Below, piece after piece: positions 1 through 7,822 of a stretch of 64,000 nt of DNA; within the stretch, counting starts at the first letter, position 1, and each line of letters begins with the position of its first letter. The stretch comes from Sva-07 sp963743825 (GTDB lineage Bacteria; Actinomycetota; Acidimicrobiia; Acidimicrobiales; Ilumatobacteraceae). Location of the stretch: NCBI GenBank assembly GCA_963743825.1, contig CAVURC010000014.1:62001-126000 (forward strand), in the 5' to 3' direction. The notes under the pieces are model-generated. The model saw only the letters and a program-made list of their open reading frames with translations, searched no databases and was not told the DNA's origin. The translations under genes and the position numbers were made by a program.

Positions 1-180
1 TGCTTCGACCTGGCCGGAGATCCGACGTGGCGGAGCGAGGTCACCGACCCGGCTGTCGTCCTGTCACTCGCACAGTCGATGCTCGAGTGGCGCTCACGGC
101 ACCTCGATCGCAATCTGACCGGATTCTGGCTGCGAGACGGCGGCATCGGCCGCCGCCCGTTCGCCCCGACACCCGGCTGA
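1..180 (+). CDS. Sulfatase-like protein, C-terminal fragment
   Basis: Open from the first base of the window with no start, ending at TGA 178-180. The 59 visible residues contain a DLAGDP-type turn followed by a helix with LEWRSRHLDRNLTG and a short tail. This resembles the C-terminal end of sulfatases and related alkaline-phosphatase-superfamily enzymes, where a 'DLxxDPxE' segment precedes the last helix. No catalytic residue lies in the fragment, so the enzyme class rests on this tail alone. The gene is convergent with the DUF983 gene that ends 21 bases downstream. The family assignment is inference; that the stretch is coding is more certain. Confidence 0.5.
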   Translation, partial: CFDLAGDPTWRSEVTDPAVVLSLAQSMLEWRSRHLDRNLTGFWLRDGGIGRRPFAPTPG

Positions 181-201
181 GGCTCCGAGGCCCACGCCCG
201 G

Positions 202-654
202 TCAGGGCGTGTCGGTCTCCGACACAGCGTCACCCTCGACCGCGACGCCGTCGGCATCGTGTTCGCCGATGATCTGGAAGTCGAGCGGCGTGGGTTCGCG
301 CATCAGGATGTCGATCGCCTGCCAGATCAGGTACGCCGATCCGTACAGCAACAGTGGCAGGGCAACAGCGAGCACGACGAGCACGATGAACATCGGCACG
401 GCCTCCACCTCGGGCCAGGTGTAGGCGACCATGCCACCGAGAATCAGCATCAACGGGCCGAACGTGATGATCGCCGTGACCGCCGCGGCGCCGAGTTCGT
501 AGCCGACGTCGCCACGGCGCCACTCGAGGCCGCACGTCTGGCAACACTCGGCCTTCTTGTACCAGCCGACGAAGAATCCACCGCGACCCCCGCACCACGG
601 ACAACGCCGGAACGCCCCTCGAATCAGCATGTGGAACAGGGAAGGTCGCTTCAC
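202..654 (-). CDS. DUF983 family zinc-ribbon membrane protein
   Basis: 150 residues. The N-terminal third carries a zinc-ribbon pattern, CPWCGGRG then CCQTCGLEWRR, typical of DUF983. Two hydrophobic membrane segments follow at about residues 53-77 and 87-112, then an acidic cytoplasmic tail. DUF983 proteins are small membrane proteins of unknown function, often near cytochrome oxidase genes in other bacteria; no such genes are visible here. The start (ATG at 654) is divergent from the next gene with about 11-40 bases between them, depending on the start chosen for that gene, so the pair may share a short bidirectional promoter. Confidence 0.8.
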   Translation of the reverse strand: MKRPSLFHMLIRGAFRRCPWCGGRGGFFVGWYKKAECCQTCGLEWRRGDVGYELGAAAVTAIITFGPLMLILGGMVAYTWPEVEAVPMFIVLVVLAVALPLLLYGSAYLIWQAIDILMREPTPLDFQIIGEHDADGVAVEGDAVSETDTP

Positions 655-665
655 GATGCAAGGTT

Positions 666-1502
666 ATGCGCGAGATTTGCCAGACTCTCGAAGTGCGGCG
701 TTCACTCGGGGGCTTGATGTTGATCATCGGGGCGGTCCTGATCGCGATCGCCATCGGTTCGTGGTGGCTGCAACGGGTCGCCTTCTCGCCCTCCACCGAT
801 TCGGGCGTCACCCATTCGATCCTCGGCGACGAGAACATCCGAGGTCAAGTGGCGAGCATCGTGGCCGCCGCCGACGCGCCGATTCTCCAGCAGTCGCCGA
901 CCGAGCTCAAGGAGTTCATCGAGGAGATCGCCCGCATCCCCGACGGCGCCGCCCTCATGAGTCGGATCGTCGGCGATGCCCACGCCCGCCTGATCGGCCA
1001 GAACGACGAGCTGGTGTTGATCACCGCCGACGAGCAGGTCACCATCGTGCGCAATGAACTCGTCGGAGAGGCCGACTCGCTGACGTTGCCCGTCCAGCGG
1101 GTTGGTTCGATGGCCTTCCTCGACGAGTGGTTGGGTTGGTTCGCGATCGGCACGGCAGTGCTCGGAGTGGTGTTCCTCCTCGGCGGGGTCATCCTGCGCC
1201 CCGAGCGGGGTGAGGGCACGTTCGCATTCGGTGTCGGCTTGGCCTCCCTGGCGGGATCGTTGCTCGTCCTCGGCTACCTCGTCCCGCTGGCCGTGCTGCC
1301 CGCCTTCTCGGACGATCCGTGGGTGGGTGTGTTCCCCCGGCTGGCGAACCATCACCGCAATCTCACGCTGCTGCTGATGGTGTTCGCGCTCGTCCTCGCG
1401 GCGCTGGTCGTGTTCGGCACGAGCAGTCGCCGTCAACGTCGCCAAGGATCGACTCCGCTCAACGTCGCCCGATACCGCGACGACCGCAGCTGGAGTCGCT
1501 GA
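666..1502 (+). CDS. Hypothetical multi-pass membrane protein
   Basis: 278 residues from the first ATG, 269 from a GTG at 693, which I think equally likely because it leaves room for a promoter. There is one N-terminal membrane segment (residues about 17-35), an extracytoplasmic domain of about 110 residues rich in acidic and hydrophobic stretches, then three more membrane segments (about 155-175, 185-210 and 232-250) and a basic, arginine-rich tail. No family is recognised. The topology suggests a membrane-anchored protein with one exposed domain. It is followed 63 bases later by an acyl-CoA dehydrogenase with its own GGGAG ribosome site. Confidence 0.65.
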   Translation: MREICQTLEVRRSLGGLMLIIGAVLIAIAIGSWWLQRVAFSPSTDSGVTHSILGDENIRGQVASIVAAADAPILQQSPTELKEFIEEIARIPDGAALMSRIVGDAHARLIGQNDELVLITADEQVTIVRNELVGEADSLTLPVQRVGSMAFLDEWLGWFAIGTAVLGVVFLLGGVILRPERGEGTFAFGVGLASLAGSLLVLGYLVPLAVLPAFSDDPWVGVFPRLANHHRNLTLLLMVFALVLAALVVFGTSSRRQRRQGSTPLNVARYRDDRSWSR

Positions 1503-1565
1503 GGCGACCACCGCAGCACTTCACACAGACACAGCACAGACACGCACAATCAGGGAGATCGAGAC

Positions 1566-2792
1566 ATGTTCCAGTGGAGCGACGAACACGAGATGATCCG
1601 CGAGGCAGTCAAGCGGTTCGTGGACGACGAGATACGTCCGCACGTGGAGGAACTCGAGCACGGCGATCTGGCGCCGTACGACATCTTGCGCAAGCTCTTC
1701 GCGACGTTCGGCATGGATGCCATGGCCCGCGACCGCTTCGCCAAGCAGATCGCACGCGAGAAGGCAATCGAGGCGGGCGACGACGTCCCCGCTCCGAAGG
1801 AATCGGGTGGCGGTGGTGACAGCGGCATGTCGCTGATTCCGATCATCGAGCTCTGTCGGGTGTGCCCCGGCATGGTGACCGCGATGGGTGTGTCGATGGG
1901 CCTCACGTCGGCCGCGATCATGTCGAAGGGCACCATCGCACAGAAGGAGCGATGGGCGCTCGACCTGTTGACGATGGACAAGGTGGGCGCCTGGGCGATC
2001 ACGGAGCCGGGCAGCGGATCCGACGCCTTCGGCTCGATGCGCTCGACCGCGCGCCGTGACGGCGACGACTACATCCTGAACGGCTCGAAGACGTTCATCA
2101 CCAACGGCCCCTTTGCCGACACCACCGTGTTCATCTGCAAACTCGACGACGGCTCGGCTCCGGCGGATCGCAAGGTGCTGTCGTTCGTCCTCGACCGCGG
2201 GATGCCAGGTTTCGAGCAGTCGAAGCCGTTGCGCAAGATGGGCATGCACTCATCTCCGACCGGCCAGCTGTTCCTCGACGACGTTCGCGTCGGGCGTGAT
2301 CGCCTCATCGGCGAGACAGAAGATCTGCCGGCCGGTGGCCGCGACGGCGCCAAGGCGACGTTCCAGCAGGAGCGCTCCGGCGTGGCAGCCATGGCGCTCG
2401 GCATCATCGAGGAGTGCCTGCAACTCAGCGTGCAGTACGCGAAGGATCGGGTGCAGTTCGGCAAGCCGATCGGCGAGTTCCAGCTGATCCAGGACAAGCT
2501 CGCCCGCATGGAGGTGGCCCGCCTCAACGTGCAGAACCTCGTGTTCCGCACCATGGAGATGAGTGGCGCCGGGGTCACGATGACGCTCGCCGAGGCCTCG
2601 GCGATGAAGTTGTACTCCGCCCGTGCCGCCACCGAGGTGGCGCTCGAGGCTGTTCAGCTCTTCGGCGGGAACGGCTACATGAGCGAGTTCCGGGTGGAAC
2701 AGCTCGCCCGCGATGCGAAGGTGCTGCAGATCTACGCCGGCACCGACGAGATCCAGATCACTGCCATCGCGAAGGATCTCCTCCGCCGCTGA
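1566..2792 (+). CDS. Acyl-CoA dehydrogenase family protein
   Basis: 408 residues, full length. The product should be an FAD-dependent acyl-CoA alpha,beta-dehydrogenase. Recognisable blocks are the middle-domain FAD/substrate loop AWAITEPGSGSDAFGSM, the helical-domain motif DRVQFGKPIGEFQLIQ, and the C-terminal LFGGNGYMSEFRVEQLARD followed by IYAGTDEIQ. There is a Gly-rich insertion around residues 75-85 (ESGGGGDSG). In MCAD-type enzymes the catalytic base is the Glu of YEGT; here that position is Ala (IYAGT). The alternative helix-G position used by isovaleryl-CoA dehydrogenase (REAFG) is Val (DRVQFG). The base must lie elsewhere or activity is altered. A GGGAG ribosome site precedes the ATG. 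Confidence 0.9.
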   Translation: MFQWSDEHEMIREAVKRFVDDEIRPHVEELEHGDLAPYDILRKLFATFGMDAMARDRFAKQIAREKAIEAGDDVPAPKESGGGGDSGMSLIPIIELCRVCPGMVTAMGVSMGLTSAAIMSKGTIAQKERWALDLLTMDKVGAWAITEPGSGSDAFGSMRSTARRDGDDYILNGSKTFITNGPFADTTVFICKLDDGSAPADRKVLSFVLDRGMPGFEQSKPLRKMGMHSSPTGQLFLDDVRVGRDRLIGETEDLPAGGRDGAKATFQQERSGVAAMALGIIEECLQLSVQYAKDRVQFGKPIGEFQLIQDKLARMEVARLNVQNLVFRTMEMSGAGVTMTLAEASAMKLYSARAATEVALEAVQLFGGNGYMSEFRVEQLARDAKVLQIYAGTDEIQITAIAKDLLRR

Positions 2793-2800
2793 CGTCTCCA

Positions 2801-2843
2801 GCGATGAGATTTCGGCTCACCTGTCGGGCCCGAATCTCATCGC
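2801..2843. terminator. Palindrome downstream of acyl-CoA dehydrogenase
   Basis: Arms GCGATGAGATTTCGG and CCGAATCTCATCGC with one bulged T, separated by about 14 bases. It lies 9 bases after the stop codon and before the tRNA-Lys gene that reads towards it. There is no T-run, so it is an intrinsic-like or RNA-stabilising hairpin rather than a classical terminator. It shares the arm core CTCATCGC with palindromes at 6691-6795 and 7738-7780. Confidence 0.55.
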
Positions 2844-2856
2844 ATGGTGAGGGTGG

Positions 2857-2928
2857 TGCTTCCCCTGGGATTCGAACCCAGAACCAATGGATTAAGAGTC
2901 CACTGCTCTGCCATTGAGCTAGAGAAGC
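2857..2928 (-). tRNA. tRNA-Lys (anticodon CTT)
   Basis: Read on the minus strand, a 72-base cloverleaf forms. The acceptor GCTTCTC pairs with GGGAAGC with one T-G pair. The D-arm is GCTC..GAGC, the anticodon loop CTCTTAA has anticodon CUU, and the T-arm is CTGGG TTCGAAT CCCAG. The discriminator is A, followed by an encoded CCA (2854-2856). All stems are intact. The gene lies about 60 bases downstream of tRNA-His on the same strand and could be co-transcribed with it. Confidence 0.95.
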
Positions 2929-2989
2929 AAGCGGCCTGAGAGGGTACCGAGCGATTGGTCGCTCTGCACCCTGTCAGGGCCAGCCTTGG

Positions 2990-3062
2990 GGTGGCCAAGG
3001 GGACTTGAACCCCCAACCGCCAGGATCACAACCTGGTGCTCTACCTGTTGAGCTATGACCAC
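2990..3062 (-). tRNA. tRNA-His (anticodon GTG)
   Basis: Minus-strand cloverleaf. The acceptor GTGGTCA pairs with TGGCCAC, the anticodon stem CCAGG/CCTGG closes the loop TTGTGAT with anticodon GUG, and the T-arm is GGGGG TTCAAGT CCCCT. The discriminator is C and CCA is encoded (2987-2989). The base at 3063 supplies the G-1 that marks histidine tRNAs. It precedes tRNA-Lys on the same strand. Confidence 0.95.
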
Positions 3063-3118
3063 CATGTGGTCGGACAGTCTGCCAGGTCGGATCCGAATCG
3101 CCACCCTCGGTTCGGCCG

Positions 3119-3844
3119 TCAGCCCTCCATCCGCTGTCGCCAGGCCTCGGGCTTGAGGCCGAGTTCCACCATTCGCTCGGCCGCCCAGATCGGCGGCTCG
3201 AAGTCGCCGCCGGCCCGAAGCTGCTGCACCTGCTCGCCGTCCTCGGCCCAGACGTGGCACGTGTTCAGGTTGAACTGCCACGCCATCTCGCGCTGTTCGG
3301 GCGACGGCTCCTGCGACATGGCGCCACCGCGCTTGGCCTGCGACGCCCGCATCGACCACATGCACTGGATCGCCACCGGCGCCATCGCCTGCAGCAGTGC
3401 CGTGGTGTGGGTGCAACCTCGCGGGCCGCCGAACAGTTCGCGCACCTTGTGGGTGAAACCCCGGGCGATCGACAGCCCGACGAGCTTGTCGTAGTGCGAT
3501 TCGATGCTCGGGCATCCTGCACTCGGGTGGACCTCGATGCCGACCTCGGCACCGACGATCTCGAGCGTCGGGAACGCGACGTCGAGGTCGATCTGCATGT
3601 GGTGGATCGTCATCGGGTCCGGGTCGATTTCGATGTACAGCCCCGGCGGCTTCTGGTCGCGCACGGCGCCGCGGATCAACAGCAGATCGTCACGTTTGCG
3701 AAAAGCCCGCACTCGGTACTCGCGATCGTGCAGCACCTCGAGCGGGTTCCCGTCGTCGCCGAGTGGAGCGGTCGGGAGGATCGTCGAGGTGTCGAAGAGG
3801 TCATCGAGCGCTCGGGGCGCCGCAGGGGAGGTCGAGTCGGCCAT
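3119..3844 (-). CDS. DUF2889 domain-containing protein
   Basis: 241 residues from the ATG at 3844 (MADSTSPAAP); an upstream in-frame start would extend into the spacer of the divergent gene and is less likely. The core has an acidic beta-rich N-terminal half with REYRVRAFRKRDDLLLIRG, then a segment ending GLSIARGFTHKVRELFGG, then GCTHTTALLQAMAPVAIQC, the conserved GCTH block of DUF2889. Function is unknown; family members occur beside acyl-CoA and steroid-type metabolism genes in other actinobacteria, which I mention only as weak context. It diverges from the acetyltransferase at 3920. Confidence 0.75.
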   Translation of the reverse strand: MADSTSPAAPRALDDLFDTSTILPTAPLGDDGNPLEVLHDREYRVRAFRKRDDLLLIRGAVRDQKPPGLYIEIDPDPMTIHHMQIDLDVAFPTLEIVGAEVGIEVHPSAGCPSIESHYDKLVGLSIARGFTHKVRELFGGPRGCTHTTALLQAMAPVAIQCMWSMRASQAKRGGAMSQEPSPEQREMAWQFNLNTCHVWAEDGEQVQQLRAGGDFEPPIWAAERMVELGLKPEAWRQRMEG

Positions 3845-3919
3845 CGGTGCACGGTACCGCGAGCCGTGCCGACGAATCCGACCGACGGGCAGGTGCCTCC
3901 GACGCGCCAAGATGTCCGC

Positions 3920-4534
3920 GTGAGCGAACTCGACGTCATTGCGCTGTCAGGCCGATTCGTGATCCTCGAACCGATGAGCGCCGATCACGTCGACGAGATC
4001 GCAGCCGCGGGTCGTGGTGATCGATCCAGCTTCGGGTTCACGCAGGTCCCCGACGGGGATGACGAAGCGGCCGACTACGTGGCCTGGCTGCTGGATGACG
4101 CCGCCCATGGTCGCGCCGCGCCGTTCGTTCAGCGCCGCGTTGCCGACGGCGCGGTGGTCGGCTGCACGCGCTTCCTCAATCCGCTGTGGCCGCTCGGGCG
4201 CGCCGAGCCCGACGAGGTGGAGATCGGTGGTACCTGGCTGTCGGCGTCGGCTCAACGCACCCCGATCAACAGCGAAGCCAAGCTGCTGCTGCTGTCGCAT
4301 GCGTTCGGGTTGTGGAATGCGCAGCGCGTGGCCATCTGCACCGACGCCCGCAACGAGCAGAGCCGTCGGGCGATCGAACGCCTCGGCGCCACCTTCGAAG
4401 GGGTCATGCGCCGTCACCGTCGATCGACCCGAGCCGGCGAGGTGGACACCCTGCGCGACACGGCCACGTATTCGATCATCATCGACGAATGGCCGTCGAT
4501 CGAAGCCCGCCTGCGGACCTTCATCGACACCTGA
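3920..4534 (+). CDS. GNAT family N-acetyltransferase (RimJ/RimL-like)
   Basis: 204 residues from a GTG at 3920; the open frame extends further upstream but that part overlaps the divergent DUF2889 gene. The N-terminal strand SGRFVILEPMSADHVDEIA, the central EVEIGGTWLSASAQRTPINSEAK, and NAQRVAICTDARNEQSRRAIERLGA correspond to the GNAT fold. The last is the region where the N(x)RS / ERLGA acetyl-CoA pyrophosphate and helix motif of RimJ/RimL enzymes lies. The substrate is unknown; relatives acetylate ribosomal protein N-termini or small amines. The stop is followed within 15 bases by a palindrome of the 47290-type family. Confidence 0.85.
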   Translation: MSELDVIALSGRFVILEPMSADHVDEIAAAGRGDRSSFGFTQVPDGDDEAADYVAWLLDDAAHGRAAPFVQRRVADGAVVGCTRFLNPLWPLGRAEPDEVEIGGTWLSASAQRTPINSEAKLLLLSHAFGLWNAQRVAICTDARNEQSRRAIERLGATFEGVMRRHRRSTRAGEVDTLRDTATYSIIIDEWPSIEARLRTFIDT

Positions 4535-4548
4535 CCGACCCATCCACC

Positions 4549-4597
4549 GTTCTCGTGAACTCGTTGCGGAACTATTCGCGCACGAGTTCACGAGAAC
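4549..4597. repeat. Interspersed palindromic repeat, family A, copy 1
   Basis: Arms GTTCTCGTGAACTCGT and ACGAGTTCACGAGAAC around GCGGAACTATTCGCGC. The left arm and the centre up to ACTATT are identical to the copy at 47290-47337; the right half has diverged in the inner stem. It lies 15 bases after the acetyltransferase stop and may act as a transcription or mRNA end. Confidence 0.85.
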
Positions 4598-4676
4598 GCT
4601 GGGATCGGCGTGCTGGAGTCGTCGGGGCGGGGTCGAGGCGGTGCGGTGCGCCTGCGCTCACCTATCCTCGGACCTC

Positions 4677-5487
4677 GTGTCGCCCCCTCCCGTGCAGTTC
4701 CGCAAGGCCGCGATCGTCGGCGTTGCTGCAGGCCTGCTCGGTGGATTGTTCGGGGTCGGCGGCGGCCTCATCATGGTCCCCGGCCTCATCGGGGTGGCCA
4801 AGATGGAGCGACGGCGGGCGCACGGAACCTCGCTCGCGGCAACGCTCCCGATCTCGCTCGCCAGCCTCGCCACGTACCTCGCCCACGGCAACGTCGACTG
4901 GGCGGTCGCGTTCTTCATCACCATCGGCGCGCTCGCCGGCGCCATCGTCGGGACGCACCTGCTTCACGTGATTCCCAAGAACGTGCTGGTGATCATCTTC
5001 GTCGTCACGGTTCTCGCTCACTGCCACGCGTCTGCTGTTCGGCTCGCACGATTCACCCGGGATCGACATCGACGTCGGGGTCGCCATCGTGCTCGTCCTC
5101 GTGGGGTTCGTGTCCGGCACGCTGGCCGGGCTGCTCGGCATCGGCGGCGGAGTGATCATGGTGCCGGCGATGTCGACGCTCGGCATGGCCACCGTCGTCG
5201 CCAAGGGAACGTCGGTCGCCGTCATCGTGCCGACGGCGATCATGGGCACGATCCGCAACCGCAAGAACGCCAACGTCGACATCCGGGCGGCGGCGATCGT
5301 CGGTGGGATCGGTGCGTTCACCGCTGTGATCGGCGCAACGATCTCGGACAGGTTGAGCGAGCAGACGGCGAACATCATGTTCGCGTTGCTGCTGCTGTTC
5401 GTGGCCGTCAACCAGCTGTTGTCGCTGCGCCCGGAGCGCAACCGGCCCGCCGCCACCCCCGAACCGGCGTTGCCGGCGAGCGACTGA
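4677..5487 (+). CDS. TSUP/TauE-like permease (frameshifted near 5010)
   Basis: Two reading frames together give a complete sulfite exporter TauE/SafE (TSUP, DUF81) protein. The first part from GTG 4677 contains GLLGGLFGVGGGLIMVPGL and four membrane segments. The second part, ending at TGA 5485, repeats the hallmark as GTLAGLLGIGGGVIMVPAM and adds the last segments. The two halves are the usual internal duplication of the family. The frame moves by one extra base near 5009-5012; removing it gives ...VVTFSLTATRLLFG. Members export sulfite, taurine or sulfonate-type anions or oxidised C2 compounds; the substrate is unknown here. The next gene starts one base after the stop, suggesting an operon. 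I read the break as a consensus error (see findings), not decay. Confidence 0.75.
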
Positions 5488-5488
5488 C

Positions 5489-6082
5489 GTGCTCGTCGCC
5501 CTCGTCGTCGCCCACCCGTCGCCCGACAGCTACTGCCACGCCCTCGCCGCCCGCGCCGCCGCCGGCCTGCGGGCGGGTGGACACGACGTCGAGATCCTGG
5601 ATCTGTACGGTGCCGGTTTCCGCGTCGCGATGACTGCCGAGGAACGGCGGGCGTATCACGGCGAGACTCCGATCGTCGATCCGATCGTCGCCGAGCACGC
5701 CGACCTGCTGACCCGGGCCCAAGCGCTCGTGTTCGTCTATCCGACCTGGTGGAGCGGGCTCCCGGCGATCCTCAAGGGCTGGCTCGAGCGGGTGATGGTT
5801 CCGGGCGTGGGCTTCCGGTTCGACGAACGCACCCACAAGGTCCGGCCGGGGCTCGGCCAGGTGCGCCACATCATCGGGATCTCGACCTACGGATCACCCC
5901 GCACCTACGTCCGGCTCGTCAACGACAACGGGCGACGCACCCTCACCAGGGCGCTGCGCATGAGCTGCGGGTTCCGGGCCCGACCCACGTGGCTGGGCTT
6001 CTACGCGATCGACACGTCGACCTTCGAAGCACGCGAGGACTTCGCTGCCCGGGTCGAGCGGGAGATGGCGGCGCTGCGATGA
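5489..6082 (+). CDS. NAD(P)H:quinone oxidoreductase-like flavodoxin-fold protein
   Basis: 197 residues from a GTG. The flavodoxin-2 (KefF/MdaB/DT-diaphorase-like) fold is indicated by VALVVAHPSPDSYCHALA, an FMN phosphate-binding start with a HPxxxSY-like turn, and by FVYPTWWSGLPAILKGWLE, the conserved PxWW-S-PA-LKGW motif. A two-electron quinone or electrophile reductase is expected. The gene starts one base after the TSUP gene and its stop overlaps the ATG of a paralogue by four bases (ATGA), so the three are probably one transcript. Confidence 0.85.
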   Translation: MLVALVVAHPSPDSYCHALAARAAAGLRAGGHDVEILDLYGAGFRVAMTAEERRAYHGETPIVDPIVAEHADLLTRAQALVFVYPTWWSGLPAILKGWLERVMVPGVGFRFDERTHKVRPGLGQVRHIIGISTYGSPRTYVRLVNDNGRRTLTRALRMSCGFRARPTWLGFYAIDTSTFEAREDFAARVEREMAALR

Positions 6083-6670
6083 CCAGGGCCCTCGTCGTCT
6101 ACTGCCACCCGCTGGAGGAGTCGTTCGTCGCGGCCGTGCGCGACCGGGTGCTCGCCGGGCTGGCGACCGGTGGAGCCGAGGTGCGTTTCACCGACCTGTA
6201 CGCAGACGGCTTCGATCCGGGATTCACGGCGGCGGATCATGCCAACCACCTCGTCGCCGGGACCGACCCGTCGCTCGCCACCTACGGCGAGGACCTGCAG
6301 TGGTGCGACACCCTGGTGCTCGTGTATCCGACGTGGTGGTCGGGACAACCGGCGATGCTGAAGGGCTGGATCGACCGGGTCTGGGTCAACGGGGTCGCAT
6401 GGACCCTGCCGGAGGGCACCAACCGGCTGAAGCCCGGCCTGCACAACATCCGACGGCTCGTTGCGGTCACCACGCACGGCTCGCCGAAGTGGATCAACGT
6501 GGTCGAGGGTGAAGGCGGCAAGCGCACCCTGACCCGCAGCCTGCGCACGATGTGCCACCCCCGGGCCCGAACCACCTGGCTCGCGCTCTACGGCATCGAC
6601 AGCTCGTCCGACGCCCAGCGCGCACGCCTTCCTCGACCGCGTCGAACGCCGCCTCACCCGCCTCGCCTGA
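6079..6670 (+). CDS. Second NAD(P)H:quinone oxidoreductase-like protein (frameshift near 6618)
   Basis: Tandem paralogue of the preceding gene. It starts RALVVYCHPLEESFVAAV and has LVYPTWWSGQPAMLKGWID and a C-terminal TRSLRTMCHPRARTTWLALYGID matching its neighbour. In the uninterrupted frame the end runs on into a proline/arginine-rich tail. Dropping one base near 6618 restores an end with AHAFLDRVERRLTRLA and stop at 6668-6670, parallel to the EAREDFAARVEREMAAL end of the first copy. This supports a one-base insertion in the sequence. The stop is followed by a long palindrome shared with the convergent psuG. Confidence 0.8.
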
Positions 6671-6690
6671 CCTCCCCGATCAGCACCGCT

Positions 6691-6795
6691 GCGATGAGCG
6701 GTGAGCGCAACCCCTGCTCTCACCTCTCACCGCATGCGGATTACCGGACGCTCCGATGAGAGTCACGAGCAGGGCCTGCGCTCACCGCTCATCGC
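6691..6795. terminator. Long bidirectional palindrome between convergent genes
   Basis: Outer arms GCGATGAGCGGTGAGCGCA (6691-6709) and TGCGCTCACCGCTCATCGC (6777-6795) are perfectly complementary over 19 bases. Inner partial arms CCTGCTCT and AGCAGG extend the stem. It lies between the ends of the flavodoxin-fold gene and psuG, and the psuG stop codon (6789-6791) is inside the right arm. It is probably a shared transcription or mRNA end; there is no U-tract. Confidence 0.65.
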
Positions 6796-7697
6796 TGCGT
6801 GGTGGCGATGGCGACGGCGACTCGGGCGGCGACCGCAGCGTTGTTCTCGGCGAGGGCGAGGTTCGCGGGAACGCTGCGCCCCTCGGTTGCGGCACCGATG
6901 CGGCCGAGCACGAACGGGGTGATCGCCGCACCGGTCACGCCGGCGCGCTCACACTCGTCGAGCGCGTCTCGGAGCACGAGGTCGAGGTTGGCGGCGTCGA
7001 GTTCGAACTCGACGGGAATCGGCACCGTGAGCAGCACCCCCGACGAGGGTCGGCTCCGTGCGGCGAAGATGCGGGCGACTTCGTCGGCCGACTCCACCCG
7101 ATGCGGAACAGGCAACCCTGACGAGCGGGTGTAGAACGCCGGGAACCAGTCGTGCTGCCATCCGAGCACCGGCACCCCGGCTGCCTCGAGGAACTCCAAC
7201 GTACGCGGAAGGTCGAGGAACGCCTTCGCACCGGCCGACACCGTGATCACCGGGTGCGAGGCGATCGCGTCGAGGTCGGCGGAGATGTCGCCCGTCAGCT
7301 CCGACCCTCGATGTACCCCTCCGATGCCACCGGTGGCGAACACCGACACGCCCGCAGCGGCAGCGATCGCCACCGATGCCGACACCGTCGTGGCCCCGAA
7401 GTCCCAGCGCTGGCCGACGGCGACGGCGACGTCGCGCTCGGCCGCCTTGCGGGCCGGGCCGAGGATCCGCTCGTGTTCCTCGTCGGTCAGTCCCAGCCGG
7501 ACCGCCCCGTCGAGGACCGCCGTCACCGCCGGCACTCCCCCGCCCGCCCGCACGGCGGCGAGGCACCGATCGAGCGCCTCACGATTGTGGGGCGACGGCA
7601 GGCCGAGGTGCGAGAAGATCGTCGACTCCAGCGCGACCACCGCCCGCCCCTCGGTCAACGCGGTGGAGACTTCCTCGGAACAGACCGGATCGAGCAC
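6789..7697 (-). CDS. psuG: Pseudouridine-5'-phosphate glycosidase
   Basis: 302 residues, the usual length. PsuG splits pseudouridine 5'-phosphate into uracil and ribose 5-phosphate. VVALESTIFSHLGLPSPHN carries the N-terminal catalytic Glu and the IxHGLPxPxN-like block. The later blocks are TTVSASVAIAAAAGVSVFATGGIGGVHRG and VITVSAGAKAFLDLPRTLE with the Schiff-base lysine. The C-terminal TPFVLGRIGAATEGRSVPANLALAENNA is the conserved TPF/AN-L--NNA end. A PsuK-type kinase usually accompanies it but is not adjacent; the PfkB gene at 21967 is 14 kb away. The start is ATG at 7697. Confidence 0.95.
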   Translation of the reverse strand: MLDPVCSEEVSTALTEGRAVVALESTIFSHLGLPSPHNREALDRCLAAVRAGGGVPAVTAVLDGAVRLGLTDEEHERILGPARKAAERDVAVAVGQRWDFGATTVSASVAIAAAAGVSVFATGGIGGVHRGSELTGDISADLDAIASHPVITVSAGAKAFLDLPRTLEFLEAAGVPVLGWQHDWFPAFYTRSSGLPVPHRVESADEVARIFAARSRPSSGVLLTVPIPVEFELDAANLDLVLRDALDECERAGVTGAAITPFVLGRIGAATEGRSVPANLALAENNAAVAARVAVAIATTQR

Positions 7698-7737
7698 CCC
7701 GTCAGGCTACGCGCCGACCTCGCACGAACCGCCGGCC

Positions 7738-7780
7738 GCGATGAGCCAAGCACCCCGTATCGCGGTGCTTCGCTCATCGC
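7738..7780. terminator. Palindrome between psuG and anti-sigma gene
   Basis: Arms GCGATGAGC-C-AAGCACC and GGTGCTT-C-GCTCATCGC around a short loop. It is downstream of the anti-sigma gene (minus strand, ends 7823) and upstream of psuG, so it may end the sigma/anti-sigma transcript. It shares its outer nine bases with the arms at 6691-6795. Confidence 0.55.
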
Positions 7781-7822
7781 TGAGCGAAGCTGCACGTCCG
7801 GACGTGGATCGTGACGGGCGAG

